Below, piece by piece: positions 8,036 to 17,505 of a stretch of 64,000 nt of DNA. The DNA is from BOG-908 sp963850605 (GTDB lineage Bacteria; Pseudomonadota; Alphaproteobacteria; Acetobacterales; Acetobacteraceae): NCBI GenBank assembly GCA_963850605.1, contig CAWKLX010000003.1, positions 62,001 to 126,000 on the forward strand, written 5' to 3'. Each line of letters starts with the position of its first letter. Position 1 is the stretch's first letter. The position numbers and the translations under genes were made by a program. A model generated the notes under the pieces. That model made no database searches and was not told the DNA's origin. It worked only from the letters and a program-made list of their open reading frames with translations.

Positions 8036-9188
8036 AGCCGGCGCCACGCGCGGCCAGCCACACAGGCACAGCCATGGCAGGCAGCGGCCGGGAGAACAGA
8101 AAACCCTGGAAGGCATCCACGCTCAGCGGCCGTACCCGGTCCAGACAGGCCTGGTCCTCGATCCCCTCGGCGATCACAAATCGGTCGCGGGCTTTGGCCG
8201 CGCCCACGATCGTCTCCAGCAATTCCTGGCCCTGCGGGTCCGATACCAGGGTGCCATCCACCTTCAGCACGTCGAACGGCAGGTCGATCAGGTCGCGCCA
8301 ATGCGGCAAAGCCGGGCCGGCATCGTCGATGGCCGTGCGGAACCCGTATTCCCGCCACGCCTCCAGCGATCGGCCCAGCGCGTCCAGGTCGGGCGCCGCG
8401 CGCGACTCCAGCACTTCCAGCAGGACGCGCGAGGGTGACAGCCCGGCCACCGCGCACAGCTCCAGCCCGCGCTCCAGCGATCCCTCCGACATCACGCTCG
8501 TGAGCGGCAGGTTGAGCGAGACGAACAGCGTATTGCGCAGGAGCTGCCGGGCGATCTCGATGAATGTCCGCGCCGCCGCGATGCCGGTCAGCACACGCTC
8601 CCGCCCGCCTGCCAGCGTCACGGGAATGAAATCGCGTGGGTGCAGGATGCCGTGGTTCTGGCTGTGCACCCGCGCCAGCGCCTCCAGACCGATCGGCGTC
8701 AGCCCGTGCGCGGCCACGATCGGCTGGAATTGCATGCGCAGATCGCCGCCATGCAGCGCCGCCACAATGTCATCGACACCGAACGGCGTTGCCGGTTTGG
8801 GCATGGCCGGTTCCTGCCAGATCGCATCCAGCGCGTCGGCGTCGGCGCCGGCGAGGCAGCGCACGCCCTTGGCGCCGCCCTGCACCGTGAACCCGAGCAG
8901 CAATAGCGGGGTCGGCCGGAGCGTCACCTCGTCCAGCATGCCGGCCAGCGTGTCGATCTCACGCGTGCCCAGGGGCGCACTGGCGATCACGTGATCGTAG
9001 ATGCGTGCCGGATCGAGCATCCACGCGATGGCCGCTGGCACGTCGGGCACGATGTCCAGCCGCGCACCGACCCGGTCGGCGCCAGCTCGCACGAATGCTC
9101 GCCAAGCTGGATCGTCGCCGACAAGCAGCAGCCGCAAACCGACAGGCGCGTTCACATTTTTTTCCACTGTGTGCTCAATTAGCAGCAC
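8034..9188 (-). CDS. EAL-domain protein with degenerate receiver-like N-terminus
   Basis: The 384-residue protein is a likely cyclic-di-GMP phosphodiesterase. Residues about 15-125 have a Rossmann-like receiver pattern (LRLLLVGDD, LLLLGF) but lack a clear phospho-accepting Asp. Residues about 140-375 form an EAL domain with the key residues visible: Glu in GLEALAR, Asn in SLNLP, Glu in LLEVLES, Asp-Asp in AIDDAG (the usual DDFG has Ala for Phe), Lys in LKVDG, Glu in AEGIE and Gln in FQGFLFSRP. All metal and catalytic positions seem kept, so it may be active. A GTG at 9152 after GGAA is a plausible shorter start. Confidence 0.85.
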   Translation of the reverse strand: MLLIEHTVEKNVNAPVGLRLLLVGDDPAWRAFVRAGADRVGARLDIVPDVPAAIAWMLDPARIYDHVIASAPLGTREIDTLAGMLDEVTLRPTPLLLLGFTVQGGAKGVRCLAGADADALDAIWQEPAMPKPATPFGVDDIVAALHGGDLRMQFQPIVAAHGLTPIGLEALARVHSQNHGILHPRDFIPVTLAGGRERVLTGIAAARTFIEIARQLLRNTLFVSLNLPLTSVMSEGSLERGLELCAVAGLSPSRVLLEVLESRAAPDLDALGRSLEAWREYGFRTAIDDAGPALPHWRDLIDLPFDVLKVDGTLVSDPQGQELLETIVGAAKARDRFVIAEGIEDQACLDRVRPLSVDAFQGFLFSRPLPAMAVPVWLAARGAG

Positions 9189-9224
9189 GGCCGCCGGAGT
9201 TGAAGCCGGTTAAGACAGCTTGGG

Positions 9225-9812
9225 TCAGCGGCGGGCGCGCAGCGCGGTTGCCAGCGTTCCGTCATCCAGCACGTCCAGCGCCCCGCCGATCGGCACGCCT
9301 TGCGCTACCCTGGTGATGCGCACCCGAGAGGATGAGAGCCGGTCGGCCAGCCAATGCGCGGTAGCTGCGCCATCCACGGTCGCCGACAATGCCAGGATCA
9401 CCTCGCCCACGTTCGTCCCGTGCAGCCTGGCGAGCAGCGGTGTCACATTGAGGTCGTCGGGGCCGGTGCCGGCCAGGGCGGACAGCGCGCCGCCCAGCAC
9501 GTGATACAGCCCCTCGTAAACCCGGGTCCGTTCCAACGCCCACAAATCGCCCACTGTCTCGACCACGCAAACCATGCTCCGGTCGCGTTCGGGATCGGCG
9601 CAGATGGAGCAGGGCGACTGGCTGTCCAGATTGCCGCATTGCTCGCACGTCCTGACCGAGCGGGCGGCAGCCGACAGGGCATGGGCCAACGGCAGCATCC
9701 GGGTCTCGGGGGCTTGCAGAAGTTTCAGCACCAGCCGCCGGGCGCTGCGCTGTCCCAAACCGGGCAATTTCGCGAACAGCCCGATCAGCGTGTCGAGTTC
9801 GGGACCTCCCAT
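9225..9812 (-). CDS. recR: Recombination mediator protein RecR
   Basis: RecR works with RecO (and RecF) to load RecA on gapped DNA. The 195-residue length is typical. The N-terminal helix-hairpin-helix LPGLGQRSARRL is followed by the four-cysteine zinc motif (CEQC and CSIC, about residues 56-71). The Toprim domain follows (VCVVETVGDLWALERT, then YHVLGGALSALAGTGPDDL). The C-terminal Walker-B-like tail with VPIGGALDVLDDGTL is present. It is the last gene of dnaX-ebfC-recR on the minus strand, 55 bases after ebfC. Confidence 0.96.
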   Translation of the reverse strand: MGGPELDTLIGLFAKLPGLGQRSARRLVLKLLQAPETRMLPLAHALSAAARSVRTCEQCGNLDSQSPCSICADPERDRSMVCVVETVGDLWALERTRVYEGLYHVLGGALSALAGTGPDDLNVTPLLARLHGTNVGEVILALSATVDGAATAHWLADRLSSSRVRITRVAQGVPIGGALDVLDDGTLATALRARR

Positions 9813-9867
9813 GATTTAGATGTCGGTCGTCAGCTGCCAGTCGTCAGAAAAGCTGTCGATGGTGTGA

Positions 9868-10191
9868 TCAGAACGGCAGTTTCAGCCCCGCCGGCAGCTC
9901 CATCCCGCCTGTCACCCGGCTCATCTCCTCGGCCATCATCGCGTCAAGCCGCTTTTTCGCATCGGCATGCGCGGACACCAGCAAGTCTTCGAGCATCTCG
10001 ATCTCCGCCGGATCGGCCAGCTTCGGGTCCAGCTTCACACGACGCAGCTCGCCCTTGCCGCCCAGGGTGACGCGCACCATGCCCGCGCCGGACTGGCCGT
10101 CGGCCTCCATGGCCTCAACCTTGGCCTGCATCTCGGCCATCTTCGCCTGCATTTGCGAGGCCTGCTTCATCAGGCCGGCTATATTCTTCAT
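9868..10191 (-). CDS. ebfC: YbaB/EbfC family nucleoid-associated protein
   Basis: The 107-residue protein matches the YbaB/EbfC family in size and pattern: an N-terminal amphipathic helix (IAGLMKQASQMQAKMAEMQAKVEAME), then GMVRVTLGGKGELRRVKLDPKL, then a C-terminal helix. These dimeric proteins bind DNA with little sequence specificity. The gene starts three bases after the dnaX stop codon and is followed by recR, the widely conserved order. Confidence 0.95.
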   Translation of the reverse strand: MKNIAGLMKQASQMQAKMAEMQAKVEAMEADGQSGAGMVRVTLGGKGELRRVKLDPKLADPAEIEMLEDLLVSAHADAKKRLDAMMAEEMSRVTGGMELPAGLKLPF

Positions 10192-10194
10192 GGT

Positions 10195-12102
10195 TCACTC
10201 TCCCAGTTGGTCGGCCCAGGCGACGGGGACGTCATAGAAATCGGCCGGTTCCACAAGCTCCGAATCGTCAGGGAGCGGACCTCTCGCCTCACCGCCCAGC
10301 ATTATCTCGGCAGGTAGGCCATAGCTGTCGGCGGCCGGGTCACGCACCGCCTCGATCCGTGCGCCGGGAAACGCCGCCATGATCGCCTGCACCAGCGGGT
10401 GGCCGGCCGCCGAGTGCCGGCGCGCCTGGTCGGCGGCCTGCCCCTGCTCGGCAAGGGTCGCCTCACCCCCCGAGGCAGCCAGCGCCACCGTCCAGCGCGC
10501 GCCCGTGACGCGCAGCAGCAGGGCCGCCAGGCGCGGCGCGAGGTCGCGCGGCGCATCGGCCTGCGGGCGCAGCTCGATCACTGGCGGCGCGAAGCGGACC
10601 AGGTGCACCGAGTGCAGCAGATGGCCGTGCAGCAGCATCTCCCGCTCCGCGGCCGCCAGCGCCAGCACATCCCGGAACGAGGCCAGCCGCGGCAGCTCGG
10701 CCGGAGCTGGTTCGGCCGAAGCAAGCGCCCTCGCTGCCCCACCGCCTCGGGCTTCCGCGTACAACGCCGGCGCCGCGCCACCATTGCTCGACCTGGGCGG
10801 GCCGGGCCGTGGAAGCGCGGGCGTCTCACCCGCCTGCAGCCGCCGGACCAGCTCGCCAGGCGGTGGCAGGTCCGCCACGTGGCACAGGCGGATCAACACC
10901 ATCTCGGCCGCCGCCCGCCGGTCCGCCGCGGTTTCCACCTCGGCCGCTCCCTTGAGCAGCATCTGCCACGCGCGCCCCAGAACCGGAACGGTCAGCGCGT
11001 CGGCCAACGCCGCGCCGCGCGTCCGCTCGGCTTCCGGCAGCTCCTGGGTGGTGCGCAGGCCAGGGATGGCCTTGAGGCGCGACAGCGTGTGCGTCAGCTC
11101 CAGCAGATCGCCCAGCATCTGTCCGAAATCGGCGCCCTGCGCATAAGCCCGGTCGGTGATGGCAAGCGCGTCGGCCGCCCGCCCGCCCATCGCCGCCTCC
11201 ATCAGCTCGAACACGGCGCCTCGGTCGGCCGCCCCCAGCATGGTCGCGACCGCCTCGCTGGTGACCAGCCCATCCTGCCCAGCCTGCGTTTCGCTCACCG
11301 CGATCGCCTGATCGAGCAGCGACAAGCCATCGCGCACCGAACCGTCGGCGGCGCGTGCGATCGCCGATAGCGCCTCCGGCTCGACCGCCACGTGCTCGGC
11401 GGCCGCCACCTTGGCGTAAAGCGCAGAAAGCTGAGCCACGGGGATCCGGCGCAGGTCGAAGCGCTGGCAGCGCGACAGCACGGTCACCGGGACTTTCCGA
11501 ATCTCGGTTGTCGCGAACACGAATTTCACATGCGGCGGCGGCTCCTCGAGCGTCTTCAGCAGCGCGTTGAACGCGTTGCGCGACAGCATATGCACTTCGT
11601 CGATGATGAAGACCTTGGTGCGCGCCTGCATCGGGCGGAAGCGCGTCGCCTCGATGATCTCGCGCACGTCGTCCACGCCGGTGCGGCTGGCGGCGTCCAT
11701 TTCCACCACATCGGGGTGCCGGTCGGCCAGGATGGCGCGGCAATTATCGCATACGCCGCACGGATCCGGCGTGGGCCCGCCCTGACCATCCGGTCCCACG
11801 CAATTCAGCGCACGGGCCAGGATTCGCGCCGTCGTTGTCTTGCCGACGCCACGCACGCCGGTCAGCATGAAGGCGTGCGCGATGCGCCCCAGTTCGAACG
11901 CGCGGCGCAGGATGCGCACCATCGCGTCCTGGCCGATCAGGTCATCGAAATTGGTGGGACGGTATTTGCGCGCGAGCACCCGGTAGGGCGTGGCCTCCAC
12001 GGGCGCGGTTTTCGGCGCGGGCGGGGGCGGCGCATCGCCGAACAGGCCAGGCCCGTCCGGCACCGGCTCGGGCAGCAGATCCTGGTCGAGATCGTCAGAC
12101 AT
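10195..12102 (-). CDS. dnaX: DNA polymerase III subunit gamma/tau
   Basis: This is the clamp-loader ATPase of the replicative polymerase. The start is the ATG at 12102 (MSDDLDQDLLPEPVPDG), although the frame is open further upstream through the SRP RNA gene. The protein is 635 residues. Walker A is GVRGVGKTTTAR, the zinc cysteines are in NCVG, PCGVC and DNC, Walker B is VFIIDEVHMLS, and the SRC motif is LSRCQRFDLRR. The C-terminal half (about residues 370-635) holds the tau region, Ala/Pro-rich in places. I see no obvious A-run or T-run slippage site that would make a gamma form. Confidence 0.95.
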   Translation of the reverse strand: MSDDLDQDLLPEPVPDGPGLFGDAPPPPAPKTAPVEATPYRVLARKYRPTNFDDLIGQDAMVRILRRAFELGRIAHAFMLTGVRGVGKTTTARILARALNCVGPDGQGGPTPDPCGVCDNCRAILADRHPDVVEMDAASRTGVDDVREIIEATRFRPMQARTKVFIIDEVHMLSRNAFNALLKTLEEPPPHVKFVFATTEIRKVPVTVLSRCQRFDLRRIPVAQLSALYAKVAAAEHVAVEPEALSAIARAADGSVRDGLSLLDQAIAVSETQAGQDGLVTSEAVATMLGAADRGAVFELMEAAMGGRAADALAITDRAYAQGADFGQMLGDLLELTHTLSRLKAIPGLRTTQELPEAERTRGAALADALTVPVLGRAWQMLLKGAAEVETAADRRAAAEMVLIRLCHVADLPPPGELVRRLQAGETPALPRPGPPRSSNGGAAPALYAEARGGGAARALASAEPAPAELPRLASFRDVLALAAAEREMLLHGHLLHSVHLVRFAPPVIELRPQADAPRDLAPRLAALLLRVTGARWTVALAASGGEATLAEQGQAADQARRHSAAGHPLVQAIMAAFPGARIEAVRDPAADSYGLPAEIMLGGEARGPLPDDSELVEPADFYDVPVAWADQLGE

Positions 12103-12138
12103 GCGCTGGCAATAATGTCCGACGTAGGTGGGTGGGGT

Positions 12139-12236
12139 GGGAGGCCAACAAACGACCCGAGCGTTGACCCACTGCGGCTGCTTCCTTCCGGACCTGACCG
12201 GGTTGGCGGGGCGTCCGTCCGCCGCCGACCTCCCGG
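12139..12236 (-). ncRNA. ffs: Signal recognition particle RNA, small bacterial type (4.5S)
   Basis: On the minus strand the region contains the conserved SRP domain IV hairpin core, GTCAGGTCCGGAAGGAAGCA, at about 12178-12197. The flanks can pair: GGGAGGTCGG near the 5' end with TTGGCCTCCC near the 3' end (12139-12148 and 12225-12234). This gives a rod of about 98 nucleotides. The RNA forms the SRP with Ffh. It lies just upstream of dnaX on the same strand, a common place for it. The exact ends are estimated from the pairing. Confidence 0.92.
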
Positions 12237-12295
12237 GCCGGACTATCGTGTGGCCGGACGTCCCGCGCAAGGGTCGGCCGCCCAGATAGGCGCGA

Positions 12296-14035
12296 TCAGA
12301 GCCGGAACGCACCCGTCATCTGCAGCAGGTCGCGAAAGCGCTCGGCATCGGGCACCAGCCGCGCTTCGGACTCCTCCCCCTCCACCTCGCAGCCGAGATA
12401 GGCGTATAGATGGCCCAGCCGCCCGCACAGCCGCCATGTCTCCGGCCGGAAATGCGCATTGCTCATCAGCTCGATGACGCGCAGCCCGGGGGGCGAGAAG
12501 ATGACATTGGCCAGATCCTCGCCATGGGCCGCCACGACAAAGGCGGCCTGGCGGAACAGATCGAGTTGCGCATGCTGCGAAAGCTGCTCAAGCACGACGT
12601 GTTCGAACCCTTCCTCCGTCAGGTACTGCTCCACCTCATGTCCAGGCTGCAGGCTGCCTGGATCGCCGCGCTTGATGAAGATGCGCTTCGTCGGCTCCCC
12701 TGGCCCGTCGAACGGCAGCAGCACGCGCGTCCTGAAATCCTGCAGCTGGGCCGCCGGCATGCACTCCGGCGCGCAATGGGCCGGGTAGAGCACGTCGTCG
12801 GCCCAGACGATGTCGGCGCCGCTCTCGATGGTGGTCATGCGGCTGAAGCCGGCGAGATTCATCACCTCCCGGTGTTCGAACCCGTCCGGCCCCCGCCGTG
12901 TCCGGGACGAGCTGGCCGGCAGCAGCAGGCGGGCGCCGCGCGGCGCATAGCGCATGACCGCGTCCAGCGCCGGCATGGCGCCCGTCAGCCAATTTGCGTA
13001 GCCGTCCAGCCCGGCATCATAGAAGACGACCAAAGGGCCATCGAGCCGCGGCGCCTCCTCCAGCGCGTCCCGCGAAGCCCACAGTCGACCCCGCCGTTCG
13101 GTAATCCCATGCGGCAGGCGTGCCATGCGCGACAGGGCGGACAGATCGCCGGTCGAGCCATCCTGATCGAAGATCATGCCCTCGCAGCCGCGCGCCAGCA
13201 TGACGTAGCGTTTCTGCTCACGCCTGATCTGAAGCGTTTCGGGCACGAAGCCCACGGCCGGCTGCGTCTGCGTCTCCAGCCAGGCGGCGAACAGCTCCCG
13301 GTCGCGCGCCCGCGTGACCAGCGGCGGGGCCGCATACAAGGGTGGTGCCGCCGGCAAGGTCAGGCTGCACCGCTGCGTGCGCATGAACACCTCGCGTGTC
13401 CCAACCTCGGGCGGCGGCGGGGTTCGCCGCGCGAGCAGTTCGAACTCCCGGGCCATTTCGTAGTGCTGCGCCGAGCCGTCTGCCAGCTCCACCGATTCGG
13501 CGAAGTCATCGCCCGGCCGGATCACGAAAGACGGCGGGGCGGCGTAGGTGGCGCCACGCGCCGTCACCCGCCGCGTGTAGGAAGTCAGCGGCAGGGAATG
13601 ACCGAGATCGATCTGATAAGGACCAAACGCCAGCGTGAAGCCCGGGACGAGGCGTATGTCGGCTTTTTCTAGGATTTGCCCACTGGGCCGCACGCGCCAG
13701 CGATGGGCCATGATGTGGCGAAGGTCGGCCAGGTCGTCGGGGCCGATCAGCAGGAATGTCTGCCAGCTTTGGCCTTCGTCGGGTTCCATCGTCACGTCGC
13801 GCTTGCCGGAGGCGGCGCTCAGCACGCCTGCCGCATTGCTGAACCGGACCATGCCGGCCCCGCCCGCGGCTTCCAGCGTCAACCCGCCCAGGGCAATCTG
13901 CAGGGCCGACGGAGCGGCAGAGTTGAAGACGAAATCCTGGCCGTCGGACCCGCTCATCCACACCGGGTCCTGCACAAGGCGCTGGCGCGCGCCATCCACG
14001 CGCAATACCGCGCCATGCCAGGTCAGGACGTTCAT
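12296..14035 (-). CDS. Glycosyltransferase family 61 (DUF563) protein
   Basis: The 579-residue protein has a C-terminal region (about residues 320-570) typical of GT61/DUF563: VVFYDAGLDGYANWLTGAMPAL, then KRIFIKRGD, then VVAAHGEDLANVIFSPPGLRVIEL near the end. That last motif is the nucleotide-sugar-binding signature of this family. The N-terminal 300 residues have no motif that I recognise. No signal peptide is visible, so it probably acts in the cytoplasm. It is the first of a run of surface-polysaccharide genes. The donor and acceptor sugars cannot be read from the sequence. Confidence 0.8.
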   Translation of the reverse strand: MNVLTWHGAVLRVDGARQRLVQDPVWMSGSDGQDFVFNSAAPSALQIALGGLTLEAAGGAGMVRFSNAAGVLSAASGKRDVTMEPDEGQSWQTFLLIGPDDLADLRHIMAHRWRVRPSGQILEKADIRLVPGFTLAFGPYQIDLGHSLPLTSYTRRVTARGATYAAPPSFVIRPGDDFAESVELADGSAQHYEMAREFELLARRTPPPPEVGTREVFMRTQRCSLTLPAAPPLYAAPPLVTRARDRELFAAWLETQTQPAVGFVPETLQIRREQKRYVMLARGCEGMIFDQDGSTGDLSALSRMARLPHGITERRGRLWASRDALEEAPRLDGPLVVFYDAGLDGYANWLTGAMPALDAVMRYAPRGARLLLPASSSRTRRGPDGFEHREVMNLAGFSRMTTIESGADIVWADDVLYPAHCAPECMPAAQLQDFRTRVLLPFDGPGEPTKRIFIKRGDPGSLQPGHEVEQYLTEEGFEHVVLEQLSQHAQLDLFRQAAFVVAAHGEDLANVIFSPPGLRVIELMSNAHFRPETWRLCGRLGHLYAYLGCEVEGEESEARLVPDAERFRDLLQMTGAFRL

Positions 14036-14122
14036 GGCCTACCTTTCCAAGATAGAGCATGACCATAGTACGGGACATGTTCGTTCACAAATAGATACGA
14101 TCGCGCGAGGGTGGCTAGCCGA

Positions 14123-14896
14123 CTATTTCTCGACGAACGCCTTCTCGATCACGTACTCGCCCTGTTTTGCGTTGGTGCCTTCCTGCCAGCCGCCCTGCTC
14201 GAACCACGCGCCAAAATCGGCGAGCAGACCCGGACTGCCGCACAGCATCACCCGGTCCTGCGTCCGGTCCACCGGCGGCAGGCCCAGATCGGTCGGCAAC
14301 TTTCCGGAAAACATCAGCTCCGTTACCCGCCCCTGGTTGCGGAACGGCTCGCGCGTCACGGTCGGGTAATACAGCAGCTTGTCGCGGGCGAACTCGCCCA
14401 GCAGCTCGTGGACGTGCAACTCGCGAGAGATCTGGTCCTGATACGCAAGCTCGGCCACTGTTCGGCACCCATGCACCAGCACCACGCGCTCGAACGGCTC
14501 GTACGTATCGGGATCCTTGATCAGGCTCATGAACGGGGCCAGCCCGGTGCCGGTGCCGAGCATGTACAACGTGCGGCCCGGCAACAAGCTTCGTGCCAGC
14601 AAGGTTCCCACCGGCTTCTTGCCGATCAGCACCGTGTCGGGCGGCGTGATGTGCTGCAGCTTCGAGGTTAGCGGCCCATCCGGCACCTTGATGCTGAGAA
14701 ACTCGAGCGTCTCTTCCCAATGGCCGCTGACCATGCTGTAGGCCCGCAGCAACGGCCGGCCATCGATCAGCAGGCCGATCATGGTGAACTGCCCGCTCTC
14801 GAAGCGAAACGCCGGGTCGCGGGTGCAGGTGAAGCTGAACAGACTGTCCGTCCAGTGATGCACGGACAGCACTTTTTCCTCGTAGAACGCACTCAT
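14123..14896 (-). CDS. fpr: Ferredoxin--NADP(+) reductase
   Basis: The 257-residue flavoprotein moves electrons between NADP(H) and ferredoxin or flavodoxin. The FAD motif RAYSM (about residue 50), the pyridine-nucleotide motif GTGTGLAPFMSLI (about 112-124), VHGCR and the terminal CGSPGLLAD are all in order. The C-terminus ends in AFVEK, the pattern of the bacterial Fpr subclass. The start at 14896 (MSAFYEEKVLSV) fits the family. It lies between two polysaccharide glycosyltransferase genes, with no functional link visible. Confidence 0.95.
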   Translation of the reverse strand: MSAFYEEKVLSVHHWTDSLFSFTCTRDPAFRFESGQFTMIGLLIDGRPLLRAYSMVSGHWEETLEFLSIKVPDGPLTSKLQHITPPDTVLIGKKPVGTLLARSLLPGRTLYMLGTGTGLAPFMSLIKDPDTYEPFERVVLVHGCRTVAELAYQDQISRELHVHELLGEFARDKLLYYPTVTREPFRNQGRVTELMFSGKLPTDLGLPPVDRTQDRVMLCGSPGLLADFGAWFEQGGWQEGTNAKQGEYVIEKAFVEK

Positions 14897-14917
14897 TCAG
14901 GTATCGGCTTTCAGGTC

Positions 14918-16123
14918 TCAGGCGTCAGATAGGGCGGCGCGTTCCTGAAGGAGGGGGGTCAGCCGGTCAAGGATGGCGGCCAGCGCCGCCTCCCAGGTAA
15001 AGAGTGCCGCCTGCGCCAGGCAGGCGGCGCGCAGGGCAGGGCCGTGGGCGCGGCGGCGGGTCAGCATCTCCAGCAGCGCACGGTGCATATCGGCCGCCGA
15101 GAGCGGGTCGAAATAGCTGCAGACCCGGCCACCCACCTCGGGGATGCTGGAACTCCACGATGCCACGCAGGGCGTGCCGGCAGACAGGCTCTCCAAGACG
15201 GGAAGGCCAAATCCCTCGAACAGCGAGGGATACAGGGTAGCCTCGGCACCCGCCAGCAGAAGGTATTTCTCGTAGTCGCCCACAAAACCGGTGAACACGA
15301 TGCGTCCAGCCGCCCGCGCCGGCTCCAGTCTCTTGGGCAGGCTATGCTGCTCCTCAAGCCAGCCCATCTTGCCGGCGATCACCACGCGGTGCGTGTCCAG
15401 AAGCTCCGGCGCCAGGTCCAGCATGTCGAACACCAGGCTCATGTTCTTGCGCGGCTCGCGCGTGCCCAGGATCAGCAGATAGGGCTCGGCGCCGCCGGGC
15501 GACAGCGCATTGGCGGCACGGACGGGAAAATCGGCCGGCCAGGCAACACCGTTATGGGCCACCACCATACGCTGGGGATCGACCCCCAGATACGCCGACA
15601 CATCGTCGCGAGAGGCGGACGACACGCAGGCCACCACATCGTCGCTCGCGATGTCGGCCATCATCGCCTCCATGTGGTGGTCCACATTGCCCTTGATGTG
15701 GAAATAGGGGAGCACCAGCGTCGAAAGGTCGTGAAACACGCTGCATTCCAGGTCGAAGGCCCGCCGCAGCGGCTTGACGGACGGAAACAGCCCCAAGGTC
15801 GGCGTGCGGCGCGCGCCCGGTTGCACCGGGCGAAGCACCGGCAACAGCCCGGCCCTGGCCCGTCCCGACACGATCTCCCGCTTCAGGAACAGCCCCGAAT
15901 TGCGGGCCAGAGCGTCCAGCACCGTCGCGCGCCGCACCAGCGTGGTGCCCAGAAAGAAGTTCAGCCGCTCCGGGTCGCAGGCCAGCAGCGCGCCCGCCAG
16001 ACCGGCCGCCACCACCGGTATGCCCGTCCATTGCCGCTCCAGAAGGGGCGAGATGTCGTAGAAGATTTCGACGCCGCTCGCCCGTAGCGCCGCCGCGTGC
16101 TCCGTCAGGCTCGTCACGTTCAC
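14918..16123 (-). CDS. Glycosyltransferase family 4 (GT-B) protein
   Basis: The 401-residue cytoplasmic protein has a C-terminal GT4 domain: LILGTREPRKNMSLVF, then VFTGFVGDYEKYLLLAGAEATLYPSLFEGFGLPVLESLSAGTPCVAS, which includes the E-x7-E nucleotide-sugar motif. The N-terminal acceptor domain begins EIFYDISPLLERQWTGI. Such enzymes build exopolysaccharide or O-antigen repeats. The ATG at 16123 overlaps the stop of the gene upstream (ATGA), so the two are translationally coupled. Confidence 0.9.
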   Translation of the reverse strand: MNVTSLTEHAAALRASGVEIFYDISPLLERQWTGIPVVAAGLAGALLACDPERLNFFLGTTLVRRATVLDALARNSGLFLKREIVSGRARAGLLPVLRPVQPGARRTPTLGLFPSVKPLRRAFDLECSVFHDLSTLVLPYFHIKGNVDHHMEAMMADIASDDVVACVSSASRDDVSAYLGVDPQRMVVAHNGVAWPADFPVRAANALSPGGAEPYLLILGTREPRKNMSLVFDMLDLAPELLDTHRVVIAGKMGWLEEQHSLPKRLEPARAAGRIVFTGFVGDYEKYLLLAGAEATLYPSLFEGFGLPVLESLSAGTPCVASWSSSIPEVGGRVCSYFDPLSAADMHRALLEMLTRRRAHGPALRAACLAQAALFTWEAALAAILDRLTPLLQERAALSDA

Positions 16124-17412
16124 GCAGGCCCGGCTTGCAGGGCCGCGTCACCGACGGGCCGGGAGATGCCGCCCCGCCTAGCCCGGCCGCCTTGCCGCGA
16201 TGGCCGGGGGGATTGGGCCAGCAGCCCGGGCAGCGCCCGGAACGAGGGTAGGCGGGCCGGAAAGGTCAGCGTGCCGCAGCGCGTCTCCGCCTCCACCCAG
16301 ATCGCCTCATCGGCAAACACCCGTGCCACGCCCGGCGGCGCTGCGTGCGTGCCCGGGTCGATCAGCACCGGCGCGATCCCGCAGGCCGACAGACGGGCCA
16401 GTGTCCACCCATGCTCCGGGTCGTTGCCGTCCACCCAAGCCCGGCTGGCCGCGCGCGCCAGGCTGGCCACCGCGGCCAGGCTGCCCGTGCGGGCCAGGTG
16501 GATGGCGGCCAGAAAAGCCGCCGGCTCATGCGCCGCATCGCGCAGCCGCCCGATCAGCCGGCGTATGATGCCGGTCTGGCCCACATAGTTGAACGGCAGC
16601 AGCACAAGCCGTGGCATCGCCGCCTGCCCTGGCCGGGGCGCGGACACATACAGGCGCGCCAATCGCTCGAGCAGATGCGGCACGATGCTTCCAGGATGGT
16701 CCATGTTCCACGGCACCAGTACCCGCGCGCGCCGGTCGGTGTCGTCGGCCAAACCAGGGCCCCGGCTGCGCACCGGCCCCGCGGCCCAGGCGAGAGAGCG
16801 GAATTCGGCGAGCGACACCAGATCGAGACCGTGGTCCGGCGACTCCAGACCATTCACGACCGGCGTGAACCCGGCCAGGTCGGCCGCCACGCAGGCCGGT
16901 GGCAATCGGGAAGACGGGATAGGCGCCCCCAAAACCGTATGCAGCCGCGGCCTGTCGGTGCCGTAGCAGAACACCCGCTGTATGGCGGCCGGCAGCACCA
17001 GTCCGGAGGCAAACGGATGATGGCTGGCGGTCAGTGGCGCGGCAGACCCCTGCTCGGCCAGCACACAGCCATTGCGCACGCCCTTCAGCACCCGCGCCGA
17101 CCGCGCCCCGCCGAACCGCAGATGCACCAGCCGGCCACCCTGCCCCGCGGGCGCCCGGCCGCCCAGCTTGCGCCACGCCGCCCGCAGGCTGCCGGCATCG
17201 GGAAACATCTCGGGAAATGGCGCAAAGAACATGCGGTCCGAAAGCCCGGTCGCGGCTGCCGCGAAGGCGAGCAGCTGAGACTCCGCACCCAGCAGCACCT
17301 GCGGCAGCGCCACCTCGCCAACCGGGATCAGCGCGGCGCTGTGACGCCGCAACGGCCCGGGGCAGCTCAGCACCAGCGCCGACACGTTCCCCCAGCCTGG
17401 CAGTCGGTCCAT
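16120..17412 (-). CDS. Hypothetical protein coupled to a GT4 glycosyltransferase
   Basis: I do not recognise a family for this 430-residue protein. It is rich in Ala, Arg and Pro, has no clear signal peptide or membrane helix, and contains aromatic/Asn segments such as VPWNMDHPGSIVPHLLERLARLYVS and LLPFNYVGQTGIIRRLIGRLRD. Its end overlaps the GT4 gene start by four bases. The divergent gene at 17506 also looks like a surface-polysaccharide partner. A role in polysaccharide assembly is inferred from position only. Confidence 0.6.
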   Translation of the reverse strand: MDRLPGWGNVSALVLSCPGPLRRHSAALIPVGEVALPQVLLGAESQLLAFAAAATGLSDRMFFAPFPEMFPDAGSLRAAWRKLGGRAPAGQGGRLVHLRFGGARSARVLKGVRNGCVLAEQGSAAPLTASHHPFASGLVLPAAIQRVFCYGTDRPRLHTVLGAPIPSSRLPPACVAADLAGFTPVVNGLESPDHGLDLVSLAEFRSLAWAAGPVRSRGPGLADDTDRRARVLVPWNMDHPGSIVPHLLERLARLYVSAPRPGQAAMPRLVLLPFNYVGQTGIIRRLIGRLRDAAHEPAAFLAAIHLARTGSLAAVASLARAASRAWVDGNDPEHGWTLARLSACGIAPVLIDPGTHAAPPGVARVFADEAIWVEAETRCGTLTFPARLPSFRALPGLLAQSPRPSRQGGRARRGGISRPVGDAALQAGPA

Positions 17413-17505
17413 GGTTGCCTCCGAAGGCCCGCGCTACCTGTCTTGCGCGCGAATCGGTTACAACGAACCTTACAGCCACGCGAGGCCAACGACCGCTCGC
17501 CGAAA

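Noticed and set aside
10195..12102. dnaX frameshift making a gamma subunit
   Set aside because: No A-run or similar slippage site was found in the part where gamma would end.
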